From the NCBI GenBank assembly GCA_020846195.1, contig JADLEJ010000028.1, forward strand, positions 1-64,000: a stretch of DNA of 64,000 bases, in the 5' to 3' direction. Shown here one piece after another: positions 45,983 through 55,190 of this stretch. The position numbers and the translations under genes were made by a program. The DNA is from Nitrospira sp. (GTDB taxonomy: Bacteria; Nitrospirota; Nitrospiria; Nitrospirales; Nitrospiraceae). Under the pieces are notes generated by a model. It did not search any database, was not told the DNA's origin, and worked only from the letters and a program-made list of their open reading frames with translations. The first letter of the stretch is position 1; each line of letters begins with the position of its first letter.

Positions 45983-47803
45983 TTATGTAAGCTCAGAGAC
46001 TTTCTTGCCTTGCAGCCCTTTCTTGAGGGAGTCGTCCAGCATGGCGACCGTCAGGCTTTTGGCCGCCTGTTCGAGCTCGGCCATTCGCGCCCGGATCGCC
46101 CGGGGATCGTTCCCATCTTTGGCGGCGGCCACCGCAGCGAGGGCGCTGCGAATAGCGGCGACATCTTCCGGCGAGACCAGCTGGCCGCCGTCGGATAACG
46201 ATTTCTCCGTCGTCGTCAGCAGCGCGCCCGCGTCGAGCCGGGCCTCAATCAATTTTCTCGCGCTGACGTCGTCTGCGGCAAACTTGAACGAATCTTCGAT
46301 CATCCGCTCGACTTCTTGATCGGAGAGTCCATAGGACGGTTTGACGTCGATGGATTGGGTGTCTCCGGTTCGCATGTCTTTCGCCATCACATTCAAGATG
46401 CCGTTGGCATCGATCAGGAAGGTGACTTCAATGCGTGGCACCCCGGCCGGCAGCGGTGGGACTTTCAGCCGGAAGCGCGCCAGGCTGCGGTTGTCTTTCG
46501 CCAGCTCCCGCTCGCCCTGGAGAATATGAATGTCCACGCCGGTCTGTCCGTCCACATAGGTGGTGAACATTTCCTTGGCGCCGGCCGGGATTGTGGTGTT
46601 GCGGCGAATCAGGCTGCTCATGACACCGCCCATCGTTTCAATGCCCAATGAGAGCGGGGTGACGTCCAGGAGCAGCATGTCGGTCGTGCCGCCGCTCAGA
46701 ATGTCGGCTTGCACCGCGGCGCCGAGGGCCACGACTTCGTCAGGGTTCAGATCGCAATGCGGTTGCGTCCCGAAGAGGGCTTGGACGCGCTGGCGCACCA
46801 GCGGCATTCTTGTCGAGCCGCCGACCAGCACAACTTCGTCGATGTCGGTGGGCGAGAGCCCGGCGTCCTTGAGCGCGAGGCGGCAGGGGCCGAGCGTGCG
46901 TTCCACCAGGGCGGTGCAGAGGGCCTCGACTTGCTCGCGGGTCAGCTCCCGCGTGAATCGGCCCTTGCCTTCCGGCAGATCCAGCGCTGCCGTGGTCTTG
47001 AGCTCATCCGAGAGGCGTATCTTCGCGCGCTCGGCTTCGAGCCGGAGCCCCTGCATGTGATCGGGATAGGCATTGAGATCGAGGCCGAATTGTTGCTGGA
47101 TATCCGCGAGAAACAGATCGGCGATCAGCCGGTCGAAGTCATCCCCGCCCAGATGGGTGTCGCCGTTCGTGGCGAGCACCTCGAAGATGCCGTTCTTCAG
47201 CTTGAGAATGGAAATGTCGAAGGTGCCGCCGCCCAGGTCGTAGACCGCAATCGTGCCCTGCGTTTTTTCCTGGAGCCCATAGGCCAGCGACGCGGCGGTC
47301 GGTTCATTGATAATGCGCAAGACCTCAAGCCCCGCGATCATGCCGGCATCCTTGGTGGCCTGCCGCTGACTGTCGTTGAAGTAGGCAGGGCCGGTGATGA
47401 CGGCTTTGGTAATGCTCTCGCCGAGAAACGCTTCCGCGCGGAGCTTCAGCTCCTTGAGAATCATGGCTGAGATTTGCGGAGGCGAATAGGTTTTCTCGCC
47501 GAGGGCGATGCGGATGACGCCGCCCTTCTCGGTCAGGGTGTAGGGGAAGTAAGCGAGTTCGTTCTGAACGTCGGCCAGGGCTTTGCCCATAAACCGTTTT
47601 ACGGAGTACACGGTGCGCTCAGGGCTTCTCGTCAGGTGTTCTTTGGCCGGATCGCCGACGATGAGGCCGTTGTCGGTCAATGCGACGACGGAAGGGACCA
47701 TTGCCCGTTCATGGCGGCCCGCGATGACGCGGGGCGTGCCCTTGTCCATGTAGGCGACAAGGGAGTTCGTGGTGCCGAGGTCTATGCCGACGATGCGTGC
47801 CAT
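45983..47803 (-). CDS. hscA: Fe-S assembly Hsp70 chaperone HscA
   Basis: A 606-residue Hsp70. ATPase motifs are GIDLGTTNSLVAY, NEPTAASLAYGL and VYDLGGGTFDISIL; the substrate-binding part includes DVTPLSLGIETMGG and the shortened lid of HscA-type proteins. It works with HscB to release the cluster from IscU. Assignment to HscA rather than DnaK rests on its place between hscB and iscX and its shorter C-terminus. Confidence 0.95.
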   Translation of the reverse strand: MARIVGIDLGTTNSLVAYMDKGTPRVIAGRHERAMVPSVVALTDNGLIVGDPAKEHLTRSPERTVYSVKRFMGKALADVQNELAYFPYTLTEKGGVIRIALGEKTYSPPQISAMILKELKLRAEAFLGESITKAVITGPAYFNDSQRQATKDAGMIAGLEVLRIINEPTAASLAYGLQEKTQGTIAVYDLGGGTFDISILKLKNGIFEVLATNGDTHLGGDDFDRLIADLFLADIQQQFGLDLNAYPDHMQGLRLEAERAKIRLSDELKTTAALDLPEGKGRFTRELTREQVEALCTALVERTLGPCRLALKDAGLSPTDIDEVVLVGGSTRMPLVRQRVQALFGTQPHCDLNPDEVVALGAAVQADILSGGTTDMLLLDVTPLSLGIETMGGVMSSLIRRNTTIPAGAKEMFTTYVDGQTGVDIHILQGERELAKDNRSLARFRLKVPPLPAGVPRIEVTFLIDANGILNVMAKDMRTGDTQSIDVKPSYGLSDQEVERMIEDSFKFAADDVSARKLIEARLDAGALLTTTEKSLSDGGQLVSPEDVAAIRSALAAVAAAKDGNDPRAIRARMAELEQAAKSLTVAMLDDSLKKGLQGKKVSELT

Positions 47804-47808
47804 GGTGA

Positions 47809-48531
47809 TTACGCGATGGTGGCGACGAGGTCGTTAACGATGTTCTTCACGTAGGTGCGGTTGGACAGAATATCCCGCATTTCTTTCAGGATGCGGGTGC
47901 GTTCGGCGCGCGCCTGCTCGGTCGCGTCGCCGCGGTCCTGCAGCGCATCCCACTGGCCGAAGAGCTGCTGAATCTGGGCTTCCATGTCCCGCTGCCGCTG
48001 CTCCAATGTGGCGCGCTTGGATTGCAGCGCGGCGCGGAGGGAGGCGGCTGCGTCCGATGTCCGGTCGCTGGCGCGGACTTCATTGAGCGTGTCCTGCAGT
48101 TCGAGAATCTCCTCGAAGAGATCGGCCGGCGGGGTCGTCCGAATTTCTTTCACGGCGCCGGCTTCCAGGTCGAGCAGGTATTCGGCGCGCTGAATGGGGT
48201 CCCGCAGCGTGCGGTAGGCGGTGTTCAGCATGGCCGAGTTGCCGAGGCTGATGGTCTGCTCCGCGCCGCTCTTGTTTTGGTAGAAGTCGGGATGGAAGGC
48301 CCGGCTCAATTCGTAGAACTTGGTTTCCAGCTGCTGCTGGTCGATGGACAGGCGGCGGGGGATGCCGAAGCAGGTAAAGTAATCCAGCTCCTTCGACACC
48401 GGTTGGACTTTCACGCAGCGGTCGCAGAAATATTCCCCCGACACTTCGGACTGGCAGTGCCAGCACATGCTGCGCGCCATCTGCAATTCGCGCCGGTCGC
48501 TGGTGCTGTGGGTGTGGCCATCCATGCGCAT
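47809..48531 (-). CDS. hscB: Fe-S assembly co-chaperone HscB with N-terminal zinc motif
   Basis: A 240-residue J-domain protein with the HPD triad in AFHPDFY, followed by the three-helix IscU-binding C-terminal domain. An additional N-terminal segment CWHCQSEVSGEYFCDRC has two CxxC pairs, like the zinc site of eukaryotic HSC20; Escherichia HscB lacks it. The start is ATG 48531, with 48525 and 48480 as alternatives. It sits 5 bases upstream of hscA. Confidence 0.93.
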   Translation of the reverse strand: MRMDGHTHSTSDRRELQMARSMCWHCQSEVSGEYFCDRCVKVQPVSKELDYFTCFGIPRRLSIDQQQLETKFYELSRAFHPDFYQNKSGAEQTISLGNSAMLNTAYRTLRDPIQRAEYLLDLEAGAVKEIRTTPPADLFEEILELQDTLNEVRASDRTSDAAASLRAALQSKRATLEQRQRDMEAQIQQLFGQWDALQDRGDATEQARAERTRILKEMRDILSNRTYVKNIVNDLVATIA

Positions 48532-48539
48532 TATCTCAC

Positions 48540-48896
48540 TTAGGCTGAGAACGATTCCCCGCAGCCGCAGGTCTTGTTGGCGTTCGGATTCACGAACTTG
48601 AAATTCCCGCCCATCAGGTCCTTGTGGTAATCGAGCTGGGTGCCCTGCAAGTAGATCGCGCTCTTGGCGTCCACGATGATTTTCACGCCGTCGAAGTCGT
48701 AGACCTGGTCATGCTGGCCGATCTTCTCGTCGAAGTTGATGGTGTAGCTCAGGCCGGAGCAGCCGCCGCCCTTGACGCCCAGGCGCAGGCCGCCTTCTTC
48801 GATCCCTTGGACATTGACCAGCCGTTTGATTTCCGTCAGGGCTGCGTCCGTGAGCGTGATGACCGGGGTCTGGGTGTCCGTATTCGTGGCATCCAT
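48540..48896 (-). CDS. iscA: Iron-sulfur cluster assembly protein IscA
   Basis: A 118-residue A-type carrier. The three conserved Cys are C46 in GGGCSGLSY and C110/C112 in TCGCGESF. It receives or delivers Fe-S clusters or iron. It is close in sequence to both IscA and ErpA; the operon position favours IscA. Confidence 0.94.
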   Translation of the reverse strand: MDATNTDTQTPVITLTDAALTEIKRLVNVQGIEEGGLRLGVKGGGCSGLSYTINFDEKIGQHDQVYDFDGVKIIVDAKSAIYLQGTQLDYHKDLMGGNFKFVNPNANKTCGCGESFSA

Positions 48897-48914
48897 GAGA
48901 GCTCCCTTCTGCCG

Positions 48915-49298
48915 TTACTTCGAGTCGGCTTTTTTCTGATAATCGGCCAATGCCGCCTTAATCGCATCTTCGGCCAGGACCGAGCAGTGAATCTTGACCG
49001 GCGGCAGATTCAATTCCTGGACGATATCGGTGTTCTTGATTTTCTGGGCTTCTTCAATGGTCTTGCCCTTGAGCCATTCGGTCGCCAGGCTGGAGCTGGC
49101 GATGGCGGAGCCGCAGCCGAATGTTTTGAACTTGGCGTCGACAATCGTGTCGTTCTGGACCTTGATTTGGAGCTTCATGACGTCGCCGCACTCGGGCGCG
49201 CCGACCATGCCGGTGCCTACGCCGTCCTCGTCTTTCTTGAAGCTCCCCATGTTCCGGGGATTATTGAAATGATCGACGACTTTGTCGCTGTATGCCAT
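48915..49298 (-). CDS. iscU: Fe-S cluster scaffold protein IscU
   Basis: A 127-residue scaffold with Cys37 (GAPECGD), Asp39, Cys62 (GCGSAIASSS) and Cys105 (IHCSVLAEDA). The HscA-recognition LPPVK motif is present at about 98-102. It builds the nascent [2Fe-2S] cluster using sulfur from IscS. Length is normal. Confidence 0.97.
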   Translation of the reverse strand: MAYSDKVVDHFNNPRNMGSFKKDEDGVGTGMVGAPECGDVMKLQIKVQNDTIVDAKFKTFGCGSAIASSSLATEWLKGKTIEEAQKIKNTDIVQELNLPPVKIHCSVLAEDAIKAALADYQKKADSK

Positions 49299-49327
49299 GG
49301 TCTGTCCTCCTCGTGGCTATCTGAGAG

Positions 49328-50545
49328 TCAGTGGGCCGCCCACTGAACGGATTTCAAATCGACCCCTTCTTTCGCCATTTCGTATAACGGCGACATTTCG
49401 CGCAGCTTCGTTACGATTTCAATAACCTTCTTGATCGTATAGTCAATCTCTTCATCCGTGTTGAAGCGGCCCAGGCCGAAGCGGATGGAGGAATGCGCAA
49501 GTTCGACGCCCACGCCCAGCGCCCGCAGGACGTAAGACGGTTCCAGCGTCGCCGAGGTGCAGGCCGAACCGGACGACAGGGCGATGTCCTTCATACCCAT
49601 CAGCAGAGATTCCCCTTCGACATAGGCGAAGGAAATGTTCAGATTGTGCGGCAGGCGCTGGGTCGGATGGCCGTTGAGATAGGCCTCGTCGATCTCCTTC
49701 ATAATGCCGGCCTGCAGGCGGTCGCGCATCGCGGTGAGGCGCGCCGACTCCGTGGCCATTTCCTGTTCGCACAATTCGCAGGCCTTGCCGAATCCGACGA
49801 TCAATGGCACCGGCAGGGTGCCGGAGCGCATGCCGCGCTCGTGTCCGCCGCCGTCCATTTGCGCGGCGATTCGCACGCGGGGGTTTTTCTTTCTCACATA
49901 CAGGGCGCCGATTCCCTTTGGGCCGTAGATCTTGTGGGCCGAGAATGACAGCAGATCGATGCCCATCTCCTGCACATCGACGGGAATCTTGCCAACGCCT
50001 TGAGTGGCATCGCAGTGAAAGAGCACGCCCTTTTCCTTGGCGATCTTGCCGATTTCCTTTACCGGATTGATCGTGCCGATTTCATTGTTGGCGAGCATCA
50101 CGGAAATCAGGACCGTCTTGTCTGTGATCGCGTTCCGCACGTCTTCCGGATTGACCATCCCGTACTTGTCGACGGACAGGTAGGTTACGGTCGCCTTGCC
50201 CTTCGCTTCAAGGGCTTTGGCGGTGTCGATGACCGCGCGATGCTCCGTGGAGGACGTGATGATGTGATTGCCCTTGTCTTTATACATCTCCAGCACGCCC
50301 TTGATCGCCAAATTATCCGACTCGGTGGCGCCGCTGGTGAAGACGATTTCCTTGGAGTCCGCCTTGATCAATTTGGCAATCTGCTTGCGAGCGTTCTCCA
50401 CGGCTTCTTCCGCGGCCCATCCGAAGGCATGATTGCGGCTGGCGGCGTTGCCAAACTTCTCCACGAAGTAGGGCAGCATGGCGTCCAGCACTCGGGGATC
50501 CATGGGAGACGTTGAATGGTTATCCAAGAAAATAGGGAGCTTCAT
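49328..50545 (-). CDS. iscS: Cysteine desulfurase IscS
   Basis: A 405-residue PLP enzyme that supplies sulfur for Fe-S clusters and thionucleosides. The PLP Lys205 is in [12 protein letters not shown], and the active-site Cys329 is in [17 protein letters not shown], the IscS-type long loop. The C-terminus ([21 protein letters not shown]) matches the region that docks IscU. Its start overlaps the iscR stop by 4 bases. Confidence 0.97.
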   Translation of the reverse strand: MKLPIFLDNHSTSPMDPRVLDAMLPYFVEKFGNAASRNHAFGWAAEEAVENARKQIAKLIKADSKEIVFTSGATESDNLAIKGVLEMYKDKGNHIITSSTEHRAVIDTAKALEAKGKATVTYLSVDKYGMVNPEDVRNAITDKTVLISVMLANNEIGTINPVKEIGKIAKEKGVLFHCDATQGVGKIPVDVQEMGIDLLSFSAHKIYGPKGIGALYVRKKNPRVRIAAQMDGGGHERGMRSGTLPVPLIVGFGKACELCEQEMATESARLTAMRDRLQAGIMKEIDEAYLNGHPTQRLPHNLNISFAYVEGESLLMGMKDIALSSGSACTSATLEPSYVLRALGVGVELAHSSIRFGLGRFNTDEEIDYTIKKVIEIVTKLREMSPLYEMAKEGVDLKSVQWAAH

Positions 50546-51015
50546 TGTGCGACTCCTTGTGCCGTGGGAGACTGGATGGTGATGAGGGGCGTGCCGCCCA
50601 TCATGTCTTGCAGGGTCATGTTATTGAGGAGCTGGTAAATGCTGTCTTGAACTTTCAGCAGGGGTGTGCGGATATTGCAGTGTTCCCGCTGGAGGCAGGG
50701 TTCGCCTTCTTTTTCATGGGAGCAATCCGTAATGCCCAGCGGCCCCTCAATGCCTTCGAGAATCTGTGCGATCGTAATCTGTCTGGTGCCGCGGGCCAGA
50801 AGATAGCCGCCCTTGGGGCCATTGTGGCTTTCAATCAGCCCGTTCTTGGCAAGCGTTTGGAGAACCTTCGCCAGGAGTTCGAGAGGGATGTTGTATTCCT
50901 CCGCGATCTCTTTGGTATTCACCACGCGGCCAGGGGTAATATCGCCGAATTGCACCGTCGCGATATGTTGCAGCGCCATCAAGGCGTAGTCGGCTTTTTT
51001 AGAAATCTTCAACAT
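50542..51015 (-). CDS. iscR: Rrf2-family Fe-S sensing repressor IscR
   Basis: A 157-residue Rrf2 regulator. The winged helix-turn-helix covers [13 protein letters not shown] to [15 protein letters not shown]. The cluster-binding Cys are C98, C107 and C113 ([10 protein letters not shown] and EHC), one residue wider spaced in the first interval than in Escherichia IscR. Holo-IscR would repress this operon. It is the first gene, with an inverted repeat just upstream. Confidence 0.94.
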   Translation of the reverse strand: MLKISKKADYALMALQHIATVQFGDITPGRVVNTKEIAEEYNIPLELLAKVLQTLAKNGLIESHNGPKGGYLLARGTRQITIAQILEGIEGPLGITDCSHEKEGEPCLQREHCNIRTPLLKVQDSIYQLLNNMTLQDMMGGTPLITIQSPTAQGVAQ

Positions 51016-51020
51016 AGCTA

Positions 51021-51059
51021 TTGCCGATCAGTAGAGTCGGAGACTATAATGATCTCCGA
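51021..51059. promoter_or_regulatory. Divergent iscR/fdx control region with inverted repeat
   Basis: TCGGAGA (51037-51043) and TCTCCGA (51053-51059) form a perfect inverted repeat with a 9-base spacer, the size expected for an Rrf2-family operator. On the plus strand TTGCCG (51021-51026), 18 bases and TATAAT (51045-51050) form a promoter for ferredoxin whose -10 lies inside the repeat spacer. Binding by IscR is inference. Confidence 0.6.
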
Positions 51060-51151
51060 TCAATAAGGTCGGACAAAGAATACCACGCAGTTTTTCAGGC
51101 TGTCAACCACGGAATCCGCATTTTCGTCAGAGAAAGAAAGGATGAGGCGCA

Positions 51152-51568
51152 ATGGGAGGCACCAATCCCTATATTGAGCAGACACCACACGAGCTTCCCC
51201 AGGCTCCCTATACCATCACCTATATCGAGCCTGATGGCACGGCGACTAAAGTTGCCGTTGACCCAGCGAAGATTCCCTACGGTCCAACCGGATTGCCGGG
51301 AAGCATTCTCGATGTCGCGATGGCGAATGGAGTGGATCTGGAACATGTGTGCGGAGGCGTATGCGCCTGTTCGACCTGCCATGTGATCGTCAAGCAGGGG
51401 CTTGAGAGCTGTAGCGAGGGGACCGACGATGAACTCGATCAGCTGGACGAAGCGCCGATGACCACGTTGCAATCCCGCCTTGGCTGTCAATGCGTTCCGA
51501 ACGGGACGAAGGATATTGTCGTTGAGATTCCGGCCGTGAACAAGAACCTGGTGAGGGAAGGGCACTAG
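51152..51568 (+). CDS. fdx: ISC-type [2Fe-2S] ferredoxin
   Basis: A 138-residue adrenodoxin-type ferredoxin. The cluster ligands lie in HVCGGVCACSTCHVIV (C67, C73, C76) and RLGCQC (C112), within the Fdx motif ending VVEIP. It has about 25 more residues at each side than Escherichia Fdx. It supplies electrons for cluster synthesis. Unusually, it is divergent from iscR rather than inside the operon between hscA and iscX. Confidence 0.92.
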   Translation: MGGTNPYIEQTPHELPQAPYTITYIEPDGTATKVAVDPAKIPYGPTGLPGSILDVAMANGVDLEHVCGGVCACSTCHVIVKQGLESCSEGTDDELDQLDEAPMTTLQSRLGCQCVPNGTKDIVVEIPAVNKNLVREGH

Positions 51569-52269
51569 TCGAACGTTTCGGTTTTCACATCTTTCCGGTC
51601 ATAGCCGAATTCCATCAACGCCGCGCGCAACGGCCGGACAAATCTCTTGGTGCCACTGATCATTGGGATGACTTTCGGCTGTCCTTCCACGAGGGGACGC
51701 AGCATTACCAGAGTTTGCGCAACAGCCTCTGTTTCCCCGCCCGCTACAACCAATGGCAGATATCGAAAAGAAGGGGATTGGACGGCCATAGTGAGCAATT
51801 CCTGATGAAACAACAATTCGTCCTCAGACGGAGCGACCGCAATGAGGAGCATCGAGGTAAGCGCATGGGCGGCGACCAGCTGCTTCAAGAGACAGCGAAT
51901 CGGGACGAGGCCGGTATAGCGGGCGATAAACAAGAGTTCCCGGTCCAGCGGCATGGGCAGCACGAAGTTTCCATAAGGGCCTGAGACCGAAATTTCATCG
52001 CCAGATTTCAGCCGATAGAGGTAATTCGAGCCAATTCCCTCAGGGACTCGGTCGAAGACCAGCGTTAACTCTCCATAAGGAGAAGAAGGGTCGGCCATCG
52101 AATAGGCGCGATTGAGCGGCTGTTTTTCACCCACTGGCAATTTGAGCGAGACCCATTGGCCCGGTTGAAATGAAATCTTCTGCGTTTGGGGACGAAGCAC
52201 GACCTGTCGTACATGTGGCGTGAGATCGAGCACTGAGAGCACGACCGCTGGTTGGGTGGGTTCTGCCAT
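51565..52269 (-). CDS. Ferredoxin-NADP reductase-like flavoprotein
   Basis: A 234-residue FNR-superfamily protein. The FAD-binding barrel includes QPGQWVSLKLP and NRAYSMADP (the RxYS motif); the C-terminal domain ends DRKDVKTETFD. The nucleotide-binding loop reads FIARYTGLVPIR instead of the usual AGGTGIAP, and the expected Cys-Gly near the C-terminus is SGT, so NAD(P)H use may be altered. It converges on fdx with a 4-base stop overlap and is a plausible reductase for it. Confidence 0.8.
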   Translation of the reverse strand: MAEPTQPAVVLSVLDLTPHVRQVVLRPQTQKISFQPGQWVSLKLPVGEKQPLNRAYSMADPSSPYGELTLVFDRVPEGIGSNYLYRLKSGDEISVSGPYGNFVLPMPLDRELLFIARYTGLVPIRCLLKQLVAAHALTSMLLIAVAPSEDELLFHQELLTMAVQSPSFRYLPLVVAGGETEAVAQTLVMLRPLVEGQPKVIPMISGTKRFVRPLRAALMEFGYDRKDVKTETFD

Positions 52270-52387
52270 AGGCCTACGACATAGAGATGATGTCCATTCT
52301 CATAGCAGAACGAGGCCGATTCTGTACAACACTTTTCCCTGCGTGCTATAGATACCGGCCTTTCTACCCGCAGGATGAGATGAACCT

Positions 52388-53800
52388 ATGACTCAAGTCC
52401 GTGTCCGCTTTGCCCCTAGCCCGACCGGCTTTCTCCATATCGGAGGAGTCCGGACCGCGCTGTTCAACTGGCTTTATGCGCGGCAACAGAACGGAGTCTT
52501 TGTCCTTCGCATTGAAGACACCGACCAGGACCGTTCGACCGACGCATCCATTCAGGCCATCATTGAAGGCATGAATTGGGTGGGGCTCGATTGGGATGAA
52601 GGGCCGTTTCGTCAAACCGAGCGCATGGAGTTGTATCGCGGCCATGCTATGCAGCTATTGGAACAGGGACAGGCCTATTGGTGTGTCTGTAAAGCGGAAG
52701 AACTCGAAGCCCGCCGCAAAGAGGCCGAGGCAAAGGGATTGTCGCCCCGGTATGACGGGCGCTGCCGGAACCTGGGAATTACGAATCCGCCAAGCGATGC
52801 CGCACTGCGATTCAAGGCGCCGCAAGCAGGGCAGATCGTCGTCGATGATGTGATCAAGGGGAGGATTGCCTTTGATAACAGCGCGGCGGACGATCTGATT
52901 ATTCTCCGCTCAAACGGCTATCCGACCTATAATTTTTCTGTTGTGGTCGACGATGCACTGATGCATATCACTCACGTTATCCGTGGGGACGACCATCTAA
53001 CGAATACGCCCAGACAGATCCCAATTTTTGAGGCGCTGGGTTTTCCCGTGCCGCAGTTCGGCCACCTGCCGATGATTCTGGGGTCGGACAAATCCCGGCT
53101 CTCCAAGCGCCACGGCGCCACATCCATCATGGCGTATAAAGACATGGGTTATCTGCCCGAGGCGATGGTGAATTATCTTGTGCGACTCGGCTGGTCGCAT
53201 GGTGACCAGGAAATCTTCACCCGGCAGGAATTGATCGACAAGTTTTCGTGGAAACATGTGCAAACCTCGGCGGCGGTTTTCAATGCGGACAAGCTGCTCT
53301 GGATCAACGCCGAATACATCAAGACGAGTCCGCCGGTCCAGGTCGCGCAAGCCTTGATTCCCTTGCTGGAGGCGGCCGGATTGAAGGAGCAGGTCAGAGT
53401 CGTGTCGCCAGAGTGGCTGGCGCAGTTAGTGGTGTTGGTCAAGGAACGGGCGAAGACTCTGGTCGAAATGGTGGATTGGGTGCGGCCCTACTTCGGCGAG
53501 TCGGTCGCCCTGGACGAAGAGGCGGCCAAGAAATTTCTCACGCCGGCTATTGCGCCGGTGCTTGGCAAGTTGCTCGCACGGTTCGAGGCGCTGCCCACAT
53601 TGTCGAAGCCAGTGTGGGAAGAGTCGTTCAAGAAATTCGTCGAAGAAGAACAGATCAAGATGGGCCAAATCGCGCAGCCAGTCCGCGTGGCGTTAACCGG
53701 CAGGACCGCCAGCCCCGGACTCTTTGAGGTCATGGAGATCCTCGGCCGCGACCGGACGCTTCTCCGCCTTCGGCAAGGGCTTGAGCGGGCCACGGCGTAA
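52388..53800 (+). CDS. gltX: Glutamate-tRNA ligase
   Basis: A 470-residue class I aminoacyl-tRNA synthetase. It has FAPSPTGFLHIGGVRTALFNWL (HIGH equivalent) and KSRLSKRHG (KMSKS equivalent at about 237-243), plus the usual anticodon-binding helical C-terminus. Length is typical. glnS is also present in this window, so Gln-tRNA need not come from misacylated Glu-tRNA. Confidence 0.97.
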   Translation: MTQVRVRFAPSPTGFLHIGGVRTALFNWLYARQQNGVFVLRIEDTDQDRSTDASIQAIIEGMNWVGLDWDEGPFRQTERMELYRGHAMQLLEQGQAYWCVCKAEELEARRKEAEAKGLSPRYDGRCRNLGITNPPSDAALRFKAPQAGQIVVDDVIKGRIAFDNSAADDLIILRSNGYPTYNFSVVVDDALMHITHVIRGDDHLTNTPRQIPIFEALGFPVPQFGHLPMILGSDKSRLSKRHGATSIMAYKDMGYLPEAMVNYLVRLGWSHGDQEIFTRQELIDKFSWKHVQTSAAVFNADKLLWINAEYIKTSPPVQVAQALIPLLEAAGLKEQVRVVSPEWLAQLVVLVKERAKTLVEMVDWVRPYFGESVALDEEAAKKFLTPAIAPVLGKLLARFEALPTLSKPVWEESFKKFVEEEQIKMGQIAQPVRVALTGRTASPGLFEVMEILGRDRTLLRLRQGLERATA

Positions 53801-53848
53801 TCGGCCGAATTCTGGCAGTCCATCCGCAGGGATTTTGCCGCATCGACC

Positions 53849-53876
53849 TTGACGAAATCACGATCCGTATATTACT
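53849..53876 (+). promoter_or_regulatory. Promoter candidate for the tRNA-Gln pair
   Basis: TTGACG (53849-53854) and the TATTACT region (53870-53876) are spaced 15-16 bases, and the -10 ends 13 bases before the first tRNA. The spacing is slightly short, so this is tentative. Confidence 0.5.
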
Positions 53877-53888
53877 GTGTCCGTCGGT

Positions 53889-53962
53889 TGGGGGATCGTC
53901 TAGCGGTAGGACGTCAGTCTCTGGATCTGACTACCTAGGTTCGATTCCTAGTCCCCCAGCCA
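53889..53962 (+). tRNA. tRNA-Gln (anticodon CTG)
   Basis: Acceptor TGGGGGA pairs with TCCCCCA, discriminator G and encoded CCA follow. The anticodon loop is CTCTGGA in a TCAGT/TCTGA stem with one T-T mismatch next to the loop. The body is identical to the second copy outside the anticodon arm. Confidence 0.93.
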
Positions 53963-54010
53963 AAAAACTCCGCCTTCGTCTCAACGCCACCATTCGCGTT
54001 CGCACCGCGC

Positions 54011-54084
54011 TGGGGGATCGTCTAGCGGTAGGACGCCGGCCTTTGGAGCCGGCTACCTAGGTTCGATTCCTAGTCCCCCAGCCA
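54011..54084 (+). tRNA. tRNA-Gln (anticodon TTG)
   Basis: The acceptor, D arm and T arm are the same as in the copy 48 bases upstream; the anticodon loop CTTTGGA is in a perfect CCGGC/GCCGG stem. CCA is encoded. A short T-run follows directly. Confidence 0.95.
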
Positions 54085-54160
54085 TTTTTCGTTCCCTCTC
54101 GAAATATCGGCGGCGCGCAGTCGATCGATTGCCGGAGTGTCTGGCTGGCCGGTTGGCGGA

Positions 54161-54826
54161 CTACTGCCCGCCGTGGGGCGATTGGCGGTTGCTGCTGCTT
54201 TGCAGATCCATCTCCAACACTACCGGTCCGTTCGGATTTTTCGGATCCAAGCGATGGGGCATCTGGTCGACTGCCAATTTACTGAGCGGCACGGCGACGA
54301 TGTGCGGGGCGTTCGCTGTTTGATTGGAATAGAGCGCCAACCGGACGTTCTTGGGGCGCAGCTGCGGCGTCAGTTGCGGCTTCAGATCCGCGCTCGCGAA
54401 GCCAACGACCAACGCGCTGCCATCGGCTAGCTTATGAATTTCATAGGCATTGGCGGCCGGCGCGGTCCGTTCCAATAGCATGTCCGGGCTCTGCGACACC
54501 AACGCCAGTCCAAGCCCTTGCTGAGGCGTGAACCCAAAGCTGCCGACCGGCGCCACGGAGAACCGGGTTTGCTGGAAATCGGCCCCCATTTCTATAACGC
54601 CGGTTTTAAGCCGCAGTTGCCGGCGCAAGTCGGCTTCAGCCCCCTGCGCATCGAGAAACACGGCAGCCGGGGCCGCTTTCTGGGACGGCAACACTTCCAT
54701 CTTCCCGCTATTTCCACCGCGCGGCGCGGCATGGAGCGAAGCAGGCAGCAGGCTCAGAAACAACAGGCTCAACAAGGCGTGTGTCAGAAAACGGCGGTCA
54801 GCGCAAACGGTCGGTCGGGATGACAT
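54161..54826 (-). CDS. Secreted protein of unknown function
   Basis: A 221-residue protein with a clear Sec signal peptide (LLSLLFLSLLPASLHA, cleaved about residue 33). The mature part has strands such as LGLALVSQSPDMLLERTAP, GSALVVGFASADLKP and RLALYSNQTANAPHIVAVPLSKL and a Gln/Pro-rich C-terminus. No family was recognised. Confidence 0.65.
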   Translation of the reverse strand: MSSRPTVCADRRFLTHALLSLLFLSLLPASLHAAPRGGNSGKMEVLPSQKAAPAAVFLDAQGAEADLRRQLRLKTGVIEMGADFQQTRFSVAPVGSFGFTPQQGLGLALVSQSPDMLLERTAPAANAYEIHKLADGSALVVGFASADLKPQLTPQLRPKNVRLALYSNQTANAPHIVAVPLSKLAVDQMPHRLDPKNPNGPVVLEMDLQSSSNRQSPHGGQ

Positions 54827-54980
54827 AGTCGTGCGTGCTCCGATAAAGACTAGACTAGTCTTATCAAGCCTGGCCGGTCCGGCGCAATGGGCATCAGGTG
54901 GGTTTTCCTGTTGGGCGGTGCATGGGAGCGTAAGATTGTGGAAGGCTAGGGGAAAGCGAAAGAGGCACGCCGAGGAGCGA

Positions 54981-55190
54981 CTAGTGCTTCCGGGTTCGTC
55001 TGATGAAGAGAATCGCGATCACGGAAATCACTGCGATCAATGGACCGCCGACAAACGCGCCAGCCATGGCGGCCTCCATGGACTTGTCATGGGTGTTGGA
55101 CGAGAAGATCTCAATCGCAGCCATCGTTCCGAACAGGCCGACGATATAACCGAGGATTGCCGCCAACAGAGCGATCCCAACCGTTTTCAT
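54981..55190 (-). CDS. Small two-helix membrane protein
   Basis: A 69-residue protein with two hydrophobic segments (GIALLAAILGYIVGLFGTMAAIEIF and GAFVGGPLIAVISVIAILFI) joined by a short charged loop and closed by a basic tail RRTRKH. Such small proteins are often envelope stress or scaffold components; the function here is unknown. Confidence 0.6.
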   Translation of the reverse strand: MKTVGIALLAAILGYIVGLFGTMAAIEIFSSNTHDKSMEAAMAGAFVGGPLIAVISVIAILFIRRTRKH

